Origin: JBKEAR01 sp047972425
Lineage (GTDB): Bacteria; Pseudomonadota; Alphaproteobacteria; JBKEAR01
Length of the DNA: 5,243 nt
Direction of reading: 5' to 3'
Assembly: GCA_047972425.1 (NCBI GenBank)
Contig: JBKEAR010000067.1
Span: 1 to 5,243 of the forward strand
Shown here: in pieces, positions 1-5,243 of the stretch
How positions within the stretch are numbered: the stretch's first letter is position 1
Layout of the letters: the number at the start of each line of letters is the position of its first letter
The notes under the pieces: model-generated
Database searches by the model: none
What the model saw: the letters and a program-made list of their open reading frames with translations, nothing else
Told to the model about the DNA's origin: nothing
Translations under genes and position numbers: made by a program

Positions 1-4
1 AATG

Positions 5-331
5 ATGCCTGTAAGCAAGCTGATTATTGCTATTTTTATTATGGGAGGGGTAACGTTTTTTACCCGTGCATTCTCATTTATTTTGCCTTACTCGGTTACA
101 GGTAACCCTATTATACGCCGCGTGGGCGAAACCTTGCCGCCGGCTGTTATGGTTATGCTGATTATTTATGCCTTAAAAGATGCGGATTGGAGCCAAACAA
201 GCATTGCTTTAACCACATTAATAGCCATTGCCTTATGTGCGAGTTTACAATATTTCTTTAAAAATATGTTTCTTTCTATCGGCGGGGCAACATTATTTTA
301 TATGGCTATGGTGCAAGGTTGGCTGTTATGA
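5..331 (+). CDS. azlD: AzlD-family small subunit of a branched-chain amino-acid exporter
   Basis: This is a small, very hydrophobic membrane protein of about 108 residues, the usual AzlD size. Family-like stretches, counted from the ATG at 2, are the TRAFSFILP segment at residues 21-29 and the LPPAVMVMLIIYAL segment at 45-58, followed by two more hydrophobic helices. AzlD proteins act with the larger AzlC protein in the inner membrane to export branched-chain amino acids and analogues (B. subtilis AzlCD, E. coli YgaZH). Two adjacent in-frame ATG codons (2 and 5) are possible starts. The upstream region lies outside the window, so the ribosome-binding site cannot be seen and the gene could begin even further upstream. 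Its TGA stop overlaps the azlC start in an ATGA junction, which points to one operon and translational coupling. The family call is confident; the exact substrate is inferred. Confidence 0.85.
   Translation: MPVSKLIIAIFIMGGVTFFTRAFSFILPYSVTGNPIIRRVGETLPPAVMVMLIIYALKDADWSQTSIALTTLIAIALCASLQYFFKNMFLSIGGATLFYMAMVQGWLL
315..318 (+). promoter_or_regulatory. Ribosome binding site deciding the azlC start
   Basis: AAGG lies 9 bases before the ATG at 328, inside the end of azlD. It favours the ATG at 328 over the in-frame TTG at 319, which would add three residues and has no site at a usable distance. Confidence 0.6.
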
Positions 332-1032
332 AAAAAACACAAAAATTTCCTGATTTAAGGGCTTTTCAGGCGATGGCACCAATGTTCTTTTTGGCTGTGC
401 CCATTGGTATTACTTATGGCTTTATGTATAGCCAATATTACGATGCTTGGTTAGCACCTTTTACCTCAATTATTGTATTTGCCGGTGCTTCGCAATTTTT
501 TGGTTTAGAATTAGCAAAATCTAATGCCAGCTATACAGAGTTTGCTTTGGCCGCTTTTTTTATTAATATTCGCCATATTTTTTATGGTTTATCGGTCATA
601 AATCGTTACAAGGTTATGAAATGGTATCAGAAAATACCGGCTATTTTCCTTTTGACAGATGAAGTTTGGGGCATATTAACCACAACGGCACCTAAAGCCG
701 ATAAAAAACAAGATATAAGATATATTTTGTCCGTTGGTTTAATTTTCTATTTTTATTGGGTTTTGGGAACAACTATTGGGGCATATAGCGGCCAATTTTT
801 TAAGGGTATTAATACCCAAGGGTTAGAATTTGTAGGGATTGGCTTATTTATTGTATTAGCCGTTGAGCAAATACGGGCGCGGCCTAAGGCATTTTCACCT
901 TGTTTGGGCTTATTGTCCGCTTTAATATCGGCACTTATTTTTGGTGCGCAAAATCTGATATTACCTGCAATGATTATTATATTTTTAGGGCTAACATTAC
1001 GGGCAATATATATGGAAAATCGGCAAATATAA
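328..1032 (+). CDS. azlC: AzlC-family large subunit of a branched-chain amino-acid exporter
   Basis: This is a 234-residue polytopic inner-membrane protein, the normal AzlC length. Diagnostic stretches are PIGITYG (residues 25-31), FAGASQF (51-57), NIRHIFYGLS (80-89) and LLTDEVW (108-114), with further hydrophobic helices to the C terminus. AzlC forms the main body of a two-part exporter with AzlD and pumps out branched-chain amino acids and toxic analogues; in E. coli YgaZ/YgaH it exports valine and possibly methionine. The start is the ATG overlapping the azlD stop, supported by AAGG 9 bases upstream. The gene ends in a strong hairpin terminator shared with the convergent antiporter gene. 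Here azlD comes first, the opposite of the B. subtilis and E. coli operons. Family assignment is confident; the substrate is inferred from homologues. Confidence 0.9.
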   Translation: MKKTQKFPDLRAFQAMAPMFFLAVPIGITYGFMYSQYYDAWLAPFTSIIVFAGASQFFGLELAKSNASYTEFALAAFFINIRHIFYGLSVINRYKVMKWYQKIPAIFLLTDEVWGILTTTAPKADKKQDIRYILSVGLIFYFYWVLGTTIGAYSGQFFKGINTQGLEFVGIGLFIVLAVEQIRARPKAFSPCLGLLSALISALIFGAQNLILPAMIIIFLGLTLRAIYMENRQI

Positions 1033-1058
1033 AAAGGAAGCTTTAAGCTTCCTTTTTT
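1031..1058. terminator. Bidirectional intrinsic terminator shared by azlC and the antiporter gene
   Basis: GGAAGC (1036-1041) pairs with GCTTCC (1047-1052) around a five-base loop. An A-run on the left (1031-1035) and a T-run on the right (1053-1058) extend the stem and provide a U-tract on either strand. The azlC stop (1030-1032) and the antiporter stop (1043-1045 on the minus strand) lie at or within it, so the last codons of the antiporter are part of the hairpin. Confidence 0.88.
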
Positions 1059-2905
1059 GGTTCTTTATTTTTACCGTTATTTTTGGCTTTTGCATTCCCA
1101 TTAGAGTTACCGTTATTGGCTTGAGAATAGTCTAACGAAATAATATGCCAACCGGTTTTGGGTGAAAAACTATTATGGTCACCAAATGCCAATACTTCCT
1201 TTTTGGGTGATATTGCAAGTAAGGGAAAGAGTTTATTATTCTCGGTAAGTTTTTCAAATGTATATTCTTCGGTTAAAACCGTAGAGCGTACTTTGGCGCC
1301 TTGCGCTAAAAGTGAGCTGAATTTTGCAAAATTAATATCACTATTCAACTGAATACCTTTATAATCGAGGGCAATTCGGTTATTTTCACTTTCATTTTGG
1401 CTATGGGCATTAAGGTTAAAGATATGCTTGCGGCCAAATTCTCCGCGATATTTCATTGCAGAGATTGAGTTAAAGCTCGGATCGGGTGAAAGACTAATAA
1501 AATTGCCAATACCCACTAAATCTAGCTGTATATCAGCGCGCTCCGATGTTGGGTTGCCATAATAAGTTTGCAAGCCAAGTAGGCGAGCATCGCGTATGTT
1601 TAGCCAAGATGTCGATGCCAATATAACCCGAAAGCCTAAATCTTTAAGGGCAAGGCCAATACTTTGGGCAATAGGGTTGGCACCTAAGATTAAAAAGCCA
1701 GTAGGCTCGGGCTCGCGTACTTTTAAAAAGCTTGCCAATGGGCCGGAAGTAACCGATTGAAAAACAACTGTACCAATAATCATAAAGAAGGTTAACGGCA
1801 CCAAATAATCGGCACCCTCCATACCGGCTTGACTCAAGCGAAAAGTAAAAAGAGCCGAAACGGCAGCGGCAATAATACCTCTGGGACCAATCCACGCGGT
1901 CAGTATTTTTTCACCGAATGAAAGGCGCGAACCCATGGCTGAAACAAAAACTGCAATCGGGCGGGCAATGAATTGCATAACAAATAAAATAGCCAATGCC
2001 GGGATAAAAATACTTGTTAAAGCCGAAAGCTCAATGCGTGCGGAAAGAACAATAAACAAACAAGAGATAAGTAATACAGAGAGATGCTCTTTAAAATGCA
2101 GTATTTCTTCGATATACACATCCTTCATATTCGCCATACGAATACCCATAACAGTAACGGCTAATAAACCGGCTTCTGATGATATTTCGTTAGATAGTGC
2201 AAAAGCAAGCAACACAAAAGATAATGTGGTGAGTGTTTGTAAATAATCGGGGATAAGATAACGGCGTAACATCACCCCTAAAATTTGCCCAAAAATAAGC
2301 CCAACAACCACACCCGTAACAATAAGCTGCGCAAAGGTTATTGCGGTTTCGATGATATTGGCTCCGGCACCCAAATCAGATGCTATCCATGAATAGACCA
2401 ATAAGGCAAGTAATGCCCCTATGGGGTCAATTAATATACCCTCCCACCGTAAAATAGAGCCCACTTGTGCCGTTGGGCGAATAGAGCGTAACATAGGGGC
2501 TATCACAGTAGGCCCCGTAACAACAACCAATGAGCCGAATAAAAAGGATATACCCCAACTTAATTCCATAAAATAATGGGTTGCAATAGCAATAATTACC
2601 CAGTTAATCACCATACCGATACTGATCAGGTTACGGATAGTTCGGCGCAAATCTTTAATTTCAGAAAAATGTAGGCTTAATGAGCCCTCAAATAAAATAA
2701 GTGCAACCGAAAGAGAAACCACCGGCAGTAAAAAGTTCGAAAAAGCTTCATCGGGGTTAAATATCCCCAAAACAGGGCCAATTAATAAACCGGCTAAAAG
2801 CAAAAATAAAATTGCGGGTAGCTTTAACCGCCATGCAACATATTGACAAACTGATGCAATAAAAATCAGTAAAGGGATAAGAATTTCAAGATGGGTTATA
2901 TGCAT
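1043..2905 (-). CDS. CPA1-type Na+(K+)/H+ antiporter with cytosolic TrkA-N-like domain
   Basis: The 620-residue inner-membrane protein exchanges Na+ or K+ for protons in pH and ion homeostasis. Residues 1 to about 395 form roughly a dozen hydrophobic helices of the Na_H_Exchanger fold. Visible motifs are VTGPTVIAP (129-137), EGILIDPIGA (155-164; E155 and D160 are the likely ion-site acids) and GPRGIIAAAV (340-349). Residues about 402-500 look like a TrkA-N/Rossmann domain (ILGANPIAQSIG, 406-417) without a canonical GxGxxG, so nucleotide binding is uncertain. A further cytosolic region follows, ending in an Asn/Lys/Gly-rich tail (597-620). The start ATG has only a weak GGCGG site (2910-2914) four bases upstream. 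It could be co-transcribed with the small exported-protein gene 89 bases upstream, or have its own promoter. Family is confident; ion specificity cannot be read. Confidence 0.88.
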   Translation of the reverse strand: MHITHLEILIPLLIFIASVCQYVAWRLKLPAILFLLLAGLLIGPVLGIFNPDEAFSNFLLPVVSLSVALILFEGSLSLHFSEIKDLRRTIRNLISIGMVINWVIIAIATHYFMELSWGISFLFGSLVVVTGPTVIAPMLRSIRPTAQVGSILRWEGILIDPIGALLALLVYSWIASDLGAGANIIETAITFAQLIVTGVVVGLIFGQILGVMLRRYLIPDYLQTLTTLSFVLLAFALSNEISSEAGLLAVTVMGIRMANMKDVYIEEILHFKEHLSVLLISCLFIVLSARIELSALTSIFIPALAILFVMQFIARPIAVFVSAMGSRLSFGEKILTAWIGPRGIIAAAVSALFTFRLSQAGMEGADYLVPLTFFMIIGTVVFQSVTSGPLASFLKVREPEPTGFLILGANPIAQSIGLALKDLGFRVILASTSWLNIRDARLLGLQTYYGNPTSERADIQLDLVGIGNFISLSPDPSFNSISAMKYRGEFGRKHIFNLNAHSQNESENNRIALDYKGIQLNSDINFAKFSSLLAQGAKVRSTVLTEEYTFEKLTENNKLFPLLAISPKKEVLAFGDHNSFSPKTGWHIISLDYSQANNGNSNGNAKAKNNGKNKEPKKEA

Positions 2906-2936
2906 AATACCGCCATTTTTGATAATTTAAAAAAGC

Positions 2937-2982
2937 AATGTATCACGATTTATCGTTGTTCACTAGAAGGATTTTATACATT
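2937..2982. promoter_or_regulatory. Nested inverted repeats in the antiporter leader (possible operator or leader structure)
   Basis: AATGTAT (2937-2943) and ATACATT (2976-2982) are perfect 7-base inverted arms. Between them lies a second perfect dyad, ACGAT-TT-ATCGT (2945-2956). They fill the 89-base gap upstream of the antiporter. No GC-rich stem plus T-run is present, so a terminator after the small gene is unlikely. A role as a regulator binding site is inferred only from symmetry and position. Confidence 0.3.
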
Positions 2983-2994
2983 ACACCATATTTT

Positions 2995-3330
2995 TTATTG
3001 GCAGGGTTTATCGGGATTTTTTTGATATACAGAGCCTTTTGTCCAAAAATCTTGCCCTAATAAAATGGCGTTAGATTTATTATTTTTCATCTCTAATAAA
3101 AATTCACCCCCCCGATTATGGGGTATATGGATCATATTCCCTTGTACATAATAAGAGCTATTGAGTTTTTCGATAGATAATATTGTTGCGGTATTATTTT
3201 TATTGAGGATAAAACCATCGTAAATCCCCTCGCTTTGTAAATCCCATTGCCCACAAATATTGGGTGCATCGGATGCCACAGCCGAAAATGATGTTAAAAT
3301 AAATAACGAAATAATGAATTTTTTAATCAT
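2995..3330 (-). CDS. Small exported protein of unknown function
   Basis: The predicted 111-residue precursor begins MIKKFIISLFILTSFSAVAS, a clear Sec signal peptide (two Lys, a hydrophobic core, then AVA before Ser20). Cleavage would leave a mature periplasmic or secreted protein of about 92 residues. The mature part begins near a CGQWDL stretch (Cys26) and ends with a second cysteine (Cys110) two residues from the C terminus, so one disulfide is possible. Alternating polar/hydrophobic segments and the early G-x-W resemble small beta-barrel or lipocalin-like exported proteins, but I do not recognise the family. The frame stays open upstream to an ATG at 3393, but the longer forms would add an Ile-run before the signal peptide. 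A GGAG lies 12 bases before the ATG at 3330, so that start is preferred. A promoter and a Fur-like sequence lie just upstream. Confidence 0.65.
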   Translation of the reverse strand: MIKKFIISLFILTSFSAVASDAPNICGQWDLQSEGIYDGFILNKNNTATILSIEKLNSSYYVQGNMIHIPHNRGGEFLLEMKNNKSNAILLGQDFWTKGSVYQKNPDKPCQ

Positions 3331-3342
3331 AAATAAATTATT

Positions 3343-3346
3343 CTCC
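3343..3346 (-). promoter_or_regulatory. Ribosome binding site of the small exported-protein gene
   Basis: GGAG on the minus strand lies 12 bases upstream of the ATG at 3330, slightly long spacing. The in-frame ATG at 3348 overlaps this site and has nothing comparable upstream of it, so 3330 is the better start. Confidence 0.5.
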
Positions 3347-3348
3347 AT

Positions 3349-3367
3349 AATAATGATAATAATTACT
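3349..3367. promoter_or_regulatory. Fur-box-like sequence overlapping the -10 of the small exported-protein gene
   Basis: AATAATGATAATAATTACT matches the classical 19-base Fur consensus (GATAATGATAATCATTATC) at 15 of 19 positions, including an unbroken run of 11. It covers the predicted -10 hexamer (3353-3358), the usual position for Fur repression. It lies in the 105-base gap between two divergent genes and could also affect metZ. AT-rich background weakens the match. Confidence 0.4.
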
Positions 3368-3382
3368 AAAAAATTATGGCAA
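3353..3382 (-). promoter_or_regulatory. Sigma-70-type promoter for the small exported-protein gene
   Basis: On the minus strand TTGCCA (3377-3382; five of six matches to TTGACA) and TATCAT (3353-3358; five of six to TATAAT) are separated by 18 bases. Transcription would start near 3346, leaving a very short leader of about 16 bases that begins around the GGAG site. The region is AT-rich, so chance matches are possible. Confidence 0.45.
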
Positions 3383-3426
3383 TTCACAGGCAAAAAGTTT
3401 ATTTTTAGTAAATTTCTTAAAATATG

Positions 3427-3430
3427 AGGA
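3427..3430 (+). promoter_or_regulatory. Ribosome binding site deciding the metZ start
   Basis: AGGA (within TGAGGA) lies five bases before the ATG at 3436. It overlaps the first codons that would be used if the earlier in-frame ATG at 3424 were the start, so the later ATG is preferred. Confidence 0.7.
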
Positions 3431-3435
3431 TAAAT

Positions 3436-4623
3436 ATGTCGTTATCAGATAAAAAAAATCGGTTTGAGACAATTTCAGTGAATTATGGCAGCGAAGTTTC
3501 GCAATTTATGGAGGCTTCGGAGCCGATATATATGAATTCGGGCTTTGTTTATCAATCGGCCGAGGAAGCTGAAGCTGCTTTTAAAGGCGATATTAAACGC
3601 CATGTTTATGCGCGCTTTCATAACCCAACAAGCGATGCTTTAGAGCGAAGACTTGCCGCATTAGAAGGGGGAGAGGCTTGTAGGGTAACCGGTAGCGGGA
3701 TGTCGGCTATATTTACAATATTATTGGGGTTGCTTAATCCGGGGGATCATATTGTAGCAGCACGCTCTATGTTTTCATCTTCATTTTATATCATTACCGA
3801 AATTCTCCCGCGATTTGGGATTGAATATACATTGGTGGATAATGCCGATATCAATTTATGGAAAGCTGCCCTCAGTAAACCAACAAAATTGGTACTGATT
3901 GAAACGCCCACAAATCCCACATGCGAAATTTTCGATATCAGAACCATTTGCGATTTAGCCCATAAACAAAATGCACAAGTAATTGTGGATAATGCCTTTG
4001 CATCACCTGCTTTGCAAAAACCCTTAGAATTGGGTGCGGATATCATTATTCATTCGGCAACAAAATATATTGATGGTAGCGGGCGGAGCCTTGGTGGGGC
4101 GATTATTGGTAAAGAAGAATTGTTTGATGAACCTTTGGGGCCGTTTATTCGCCATACGGGGCCGAATTTATCGGCATTTAATGCATGGTGTATGCTGCAA
4201 GGTTTGGAGACTTTATCCTTACGGATGAAACAACATTCGGTCAATGCCTTGCAAATTGCCCAATATTTAGTCGACCACCCGAAGGTAAGCCAAGTTTATT
4301 ATCCGGGGCTCACGGAGCATAAAGACCATGATATTGCGAAAAAACAAATGAGTGATTTTGGCGGAATGCTTGCTTTTGAAGTCGCGGGTGGTAAAGAGGC
4401 CGCATTCAAAGTGATGAACAACTTAAAAGTTATCAATATTTGTAACAATTTAGGCGATACCAAAAGTTTAATTTGCAATCCGTTTACATCGACCCATGCA
4501 TCGGTTGCCGAAGATGAAAAACTAAAGCAAGGCATAACCCCCGGCCTTATGCGTTATTCTGTCGGTTTAGAAAATGTTGATGATTTACTTGAGGATTTAA
4601 AACAGTCTCTTTCTATTATCTAA
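3436..4623 (+). CDS. metZ: O-succinylhomoserine sulfhydrylase (PLP enzyme of methionine synthesis)
   Basis: The 395-residue cytosolic enzyme belongs to the Cys/Met-metabolism PLP family (fold type I) and is full length. It joins O-succinylhomoserine with sulfide to give homocysteine, the direct sulfhydrylation route to methionine. From the chosen start: YARFHNPT (58-65; Tyr58 and Arg60 contact the PLP phosphate of the neighbouring subunit), SGM (87-89), Asp185 in VDNAF (pyridine nitrogen), SATKYIDG (207-214) with Lys210 as the Schiff-base lysine, and RYSVGLE (373-379) with the substrate-carboxylate arginine. Stretches such as RHTGPNLSAFNAW and NNLGDTKSL are typical of alphaproteobacterial MetZ as I remember it. 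Cystathionine gamma-synthase or an O-acetylhomoserine-using enzyme are alternatives from the same family. No metA/metX partner, SAM riboswitch or convincing promoter is visible upstream, and no hairpin terminator follows. Confidence 0.82.
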   Translation: MSLSDKKNRFETISVNYGSEVSQFMEASEPIYMNSGFVYQSAEEAEAAFKGDIKRHVYARFHNPTSDALERRLAALEGGEACRVTGSGMSAIFTILLGLLNPGDHIVAARSMFSSSFYIITEILPRFGIEYTLVDNADINLWKAALSKPTKLVLIETPTNPTCEIFDIRTICDLAHKQNAQVIVDNAFASPALQKPLELGADIIIHSATKYIDGSGRSLGGAIIGKEELFDEPLGPFIRHTGPNLSAFNAWCMLQGLETLSLRMKQHSVNALQIAQYLVDHPKVSQVYYPGLTEHKDHDIAKKQMSDFGGMLAFEVAGGKEAAFKVMNNLKVINICNNLGDTKSLICNPFTSTHASVAEDEKLKQGITPGLMRYSVGLENVDDLLEDLKQSLSII

Positions 4624-4647
4624 AAATAAAATAATTTAATCATACTG

Positions 4648-4717
4648 TTATATTACATTATATTATATTACATTATATTATATTATATTATATTATATTA
4701 TATTATATTATATTATA
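4648..4717 (+). repeat. Pentanucleotide tandem array, 14 units of TTATA
   Basis: Fourteen uninterrupted five-base units run without length changes; units 2 (4653-4657) and 5 (4668-4672) read TTACA and the rest TTATA. The last nine units are identical, which is the state in which slipped-strand changes of copy number are most likely. It begins 24 bases after the metZ stop. Confidence 0.95.
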
Positions 4718-4815
4718 CACTTGTAGCTATATATTTTATATATTTATATGAATGTTTATTTTTATTTAGATTAGCTTGATTCTTTGAGAATTGATTATTT
4801 AATTTAACATTAATT
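4711..4815 (+). repeat. Imperfect direct repeat, copy 1
   Basis: It aligns by eye with 4835-4941 at about 81% identity (85 of 105 aligned bases) with one 2-base gap. The best conserved parts are the CTTGATTC core and the AACATTAATT end. Both copies follow directly on TTATA-type sequence, so the duplicated unit probably includes the array plus this segment, with an offset of 124-126 bases. Confidence 0.75.
4776..4803 (+). promoter_or_regulatory. Promoter-like pair in repeat copy 1
   Basis: TTGATT (4776-4781) and TTTAAT (4798-4803) are separated by 16 bases. The same pair with the same spacing recurs in copy 2, while the spacer has diverged. It would give a second, more distant start for the downstream gene. 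Confidence 0.3.
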
Positions 4816-4836
4816 TTATATTATATTATATTTATA
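4816..4836 (+). repeat. Short second TTATA array
   Basis: Three perfect TTATA units (4816-4830), one extra T, then a fourth unit (4832-4836) stand between the two long repeat copies. This is the counterpart of the 14-unit array and about 65 bases upstream of the copy-2 promoter-like pair. Confidence 0.85.
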
Positions 4837-4941
4837 TTATGCGCTTATAAGTATATGTATTTTATAAATTTATATAAATATTCATATTTATTTATATTGA
4901 CTTGATTCCTTAAAATTTTATTCTTTAATTCAACATTAATT
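4835..4941 (+). repeat. Imperfect direct repeat, copy 2
   Basis: This is the second copy of the unit at 4711-4815, with a 2-base insertion near its start (around 4855). It lies immediately upstream of the secreted-protein gene and carries its most likely promoter. Confidence 0.75.
4902..4929 (+). promoter_or_regulatory. Promoter-like pair in repeat copy 2, likely promoter of the secreted-protein gene
   Basis: TTGATT (4902-4907; four of six matches to TTGACA) and TTTAAT (4924-4929; five of six to TATAAT) have a 16-base spacer and would start transcription near 4936, giving a leader of about 37 bases. Conservation of both boxes and the spacing between the two repeat copies supports the call. 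An overlapping TTGACT at 4897-4902 is a better -35 but lacks a well-placed -10. Confidence 0.4.
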
Positions 4942-4960
4942 AGAATTTTAAAATATATTT

Positions 4961-4966
4961 AAGGGG
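4961..4966 (+). promoter_or_regulatory. Ribosome binding site of the secreted-protein gene
   Basis: AAGGGG lies six bases before the ATG at 4973. It is the strongest G-rich element in the intergenic region and fixes the start of the partial gene. Confidence 0.75.
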
Positions 4967-4972
4967 TTTTAC

Positions 4973-5243
4973 ATGAAATTTCATAAAAATTTATTGATAG
5001 CAACAGCATTTTTTGCTGCAACGCAAGCTTATGCGGCTTGCACCCCGGCAACGGGAACAACAGGCGATGATACACTGACTTGTACGGGGGCAGTTTCGGG
5101 GGTTGTGGATTTATTGGCTGGCAACGATACTATTAATGCTTCGGGCGCAACTTTTTCTGACAACATAAATTTTGATGATTGGGGTGATACTGGCAACGAT
5201 TCCTTAACATCCGATAATTCAATATTTCAAGATGTATACTTTC
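4973..5243 (+). CDS. Secreted or surface protein with RTX-like half-motifs, N-terminal part only
   Basis: The gene runs off the window; 90 codons are visible, all open. It starts with a Sec signal peptide (MKFHKNLLIATAFFAATQAY, then Ala21) with an AxA cleavage site after Ala21. The mature part is acidic and rich in Gly, Asp, Asn and Thr. It carries three GxDx(L/I) half-motifs, GDDTL (31-35), GNDTI (50-54) and GNDSL (74-78), at 19- and 24-residue spacing, and cysteines at 23 and 37. This resembles the start of large repeat-rich autotransporters or adhesins of alphaproteobacteria, and half of the Ca-binding RTX nonapeptide, though the double glycine is absent. Because it is cut off, neither a beta-barrel nor a type I secretion signal can be seen. 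Codon composition is clearly less AT-rich than the DNA just upstream. Export is well supported; function is not known. Confidence 0.75.
   Translation, partial: MKFHKNLLIATAFFAATQAYAACTPATGTTGDDTLTCTGAVSGVVDLLAGNDTINASGATFSDNINFDDWGDTGNDSLTSDNSIFQDVYF

Larger units (their letters stand above)
4624..4972. other. AT-rich repeat-filled intergenic region between metZ and the secreted-protein gene
   Basis: These 349 bases hold no open frame of substance and are almost entirely A and T. They contain a long TTATA array, a shorter one, two imperfect copies of a unit of about 106 bp, and small AT dyads such as ATATAT-TTT-ATATAT at 4729-4743. No GC-rich terminator hairpin follows metZ. The stretch ends in the ribosome binding site of the next gene. 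Confidence 0.8.

Noticed and set aside
319..327. TTG start giving AzlC three more residues
   Set aside because: The ATG at 328 overlaps the azlD stop and has AAGG at good spacing; the TTG has no supporting site.
1158..2246. Open frames at 1158-1352, 1644-1895 and 1935-2246 inside the antiporter gene
   Set aside because: They lie within a full-length, well-conserved gene and show no recognisable protein features.
2896..2916. Six-codon reading frame (MAVLCI) on the minus strand overlapping the antiporter start
   Set aside because: Too short and without a ribosome binding site of its own; probably chance, though it could affect start-site use.
3331..3393. Longer N terminus of the small exported protein
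   Set aside because: It would put an Ile-run encoded by the Fur-like AT sequence, and the predicted promoter, inside the gene, ahead of a clean signal peptide.
3424..3435. Upstream ATG giving MetZ four more residues
   Set aside because: The ribosome binding site AGGA lies inside this stretch and points to the ATG at 3436.
3331..3435. SAM-II riboswitch upstream of metZ, common in alphaproteobacteria
   Set aside because: The AT-rich gap shows neither the conserved core nor the pseudoknot arms; no such element is visible.
3786..4535. Open frames at 3786-4046, 4034-4228, 4050-4244 and 4299-4535 inside metZ
   Set aside because: Other-frame readings of a conserved enzyme gene, with no independent start signals or protein motifs.
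4648..4836. CRISPR array or replication origin in the repeat region
   Set aside because: The units are five bases with no spacers, and no DnaA box (TTATCCACA-like) or replication gene is present.
5030..5041. Lipobox at the start of the secreted protein (AYAAC)
   Set aside because: The -3 residue relative to Cys23 is Tyr rather than Leu/Val/Ile, and an AxA signal-peptidase I site fits better.

Overview
The window looks like the chromosome of an AT-rich alphaproteobacterium; G+C is low by eye, especially in the intergenic parts. The best taxonomic hint is the methionine-pathway enzyme at 3436-4623. Its sequence resembles, from memory, the rhizobial type of O-succinylhomoserine sulfhydrylase rather than the gammaproteobacterial one. 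No search was run, so the placement is an inference.

Layout: 5-331 and 328-1032 (+) are a translationally coupled azlD-azlC pair, a two-component branched-chain amino-acid exporter in reversed gene order. A bidirectional terminator at 1031-1058 contains or touches the stop codons of azlC and of the convergent antiporter gene. 1043-2905 (-) is a cation:proton antiporter of the CPA1 type with a cytosolic Rossmann-like (TrkA-N-like) domain. 2995-3330 (-) is a small exported protein of unknown function. Its predicted -10 box lies inside a Fur-box-like sequence. 3436-4623 (+) is metZ, transcribed divergently from it. 4624-4972 is a very AT-rich non-coding stretch holding a 14-unit TTATA array and two imperfect copies of a unit of about 106 bp, each carrying the same promoter-like pair. 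4973 to the window end (+) is the start of a secreted protein with RTX-like GxDx(L/I) half-motifs, cut off by the window edge.

The genes are mostly ordinary housekeeping and transport functions: amino-acid export, pH/Na+ homeostasis and methionine synthesis. They do not form one pathway. The most interesting part is the right end, where a repeat-rich, apparently duplicated promoter region sits directly upstream of a probable surface or secreted protein. That arrangement would fit variable expression driven by repeat length, but this remains a hypothesis. I found no CRISPR array, RNA gene, transposase or recognisable riboswitch, and no clear new multi-gene system.
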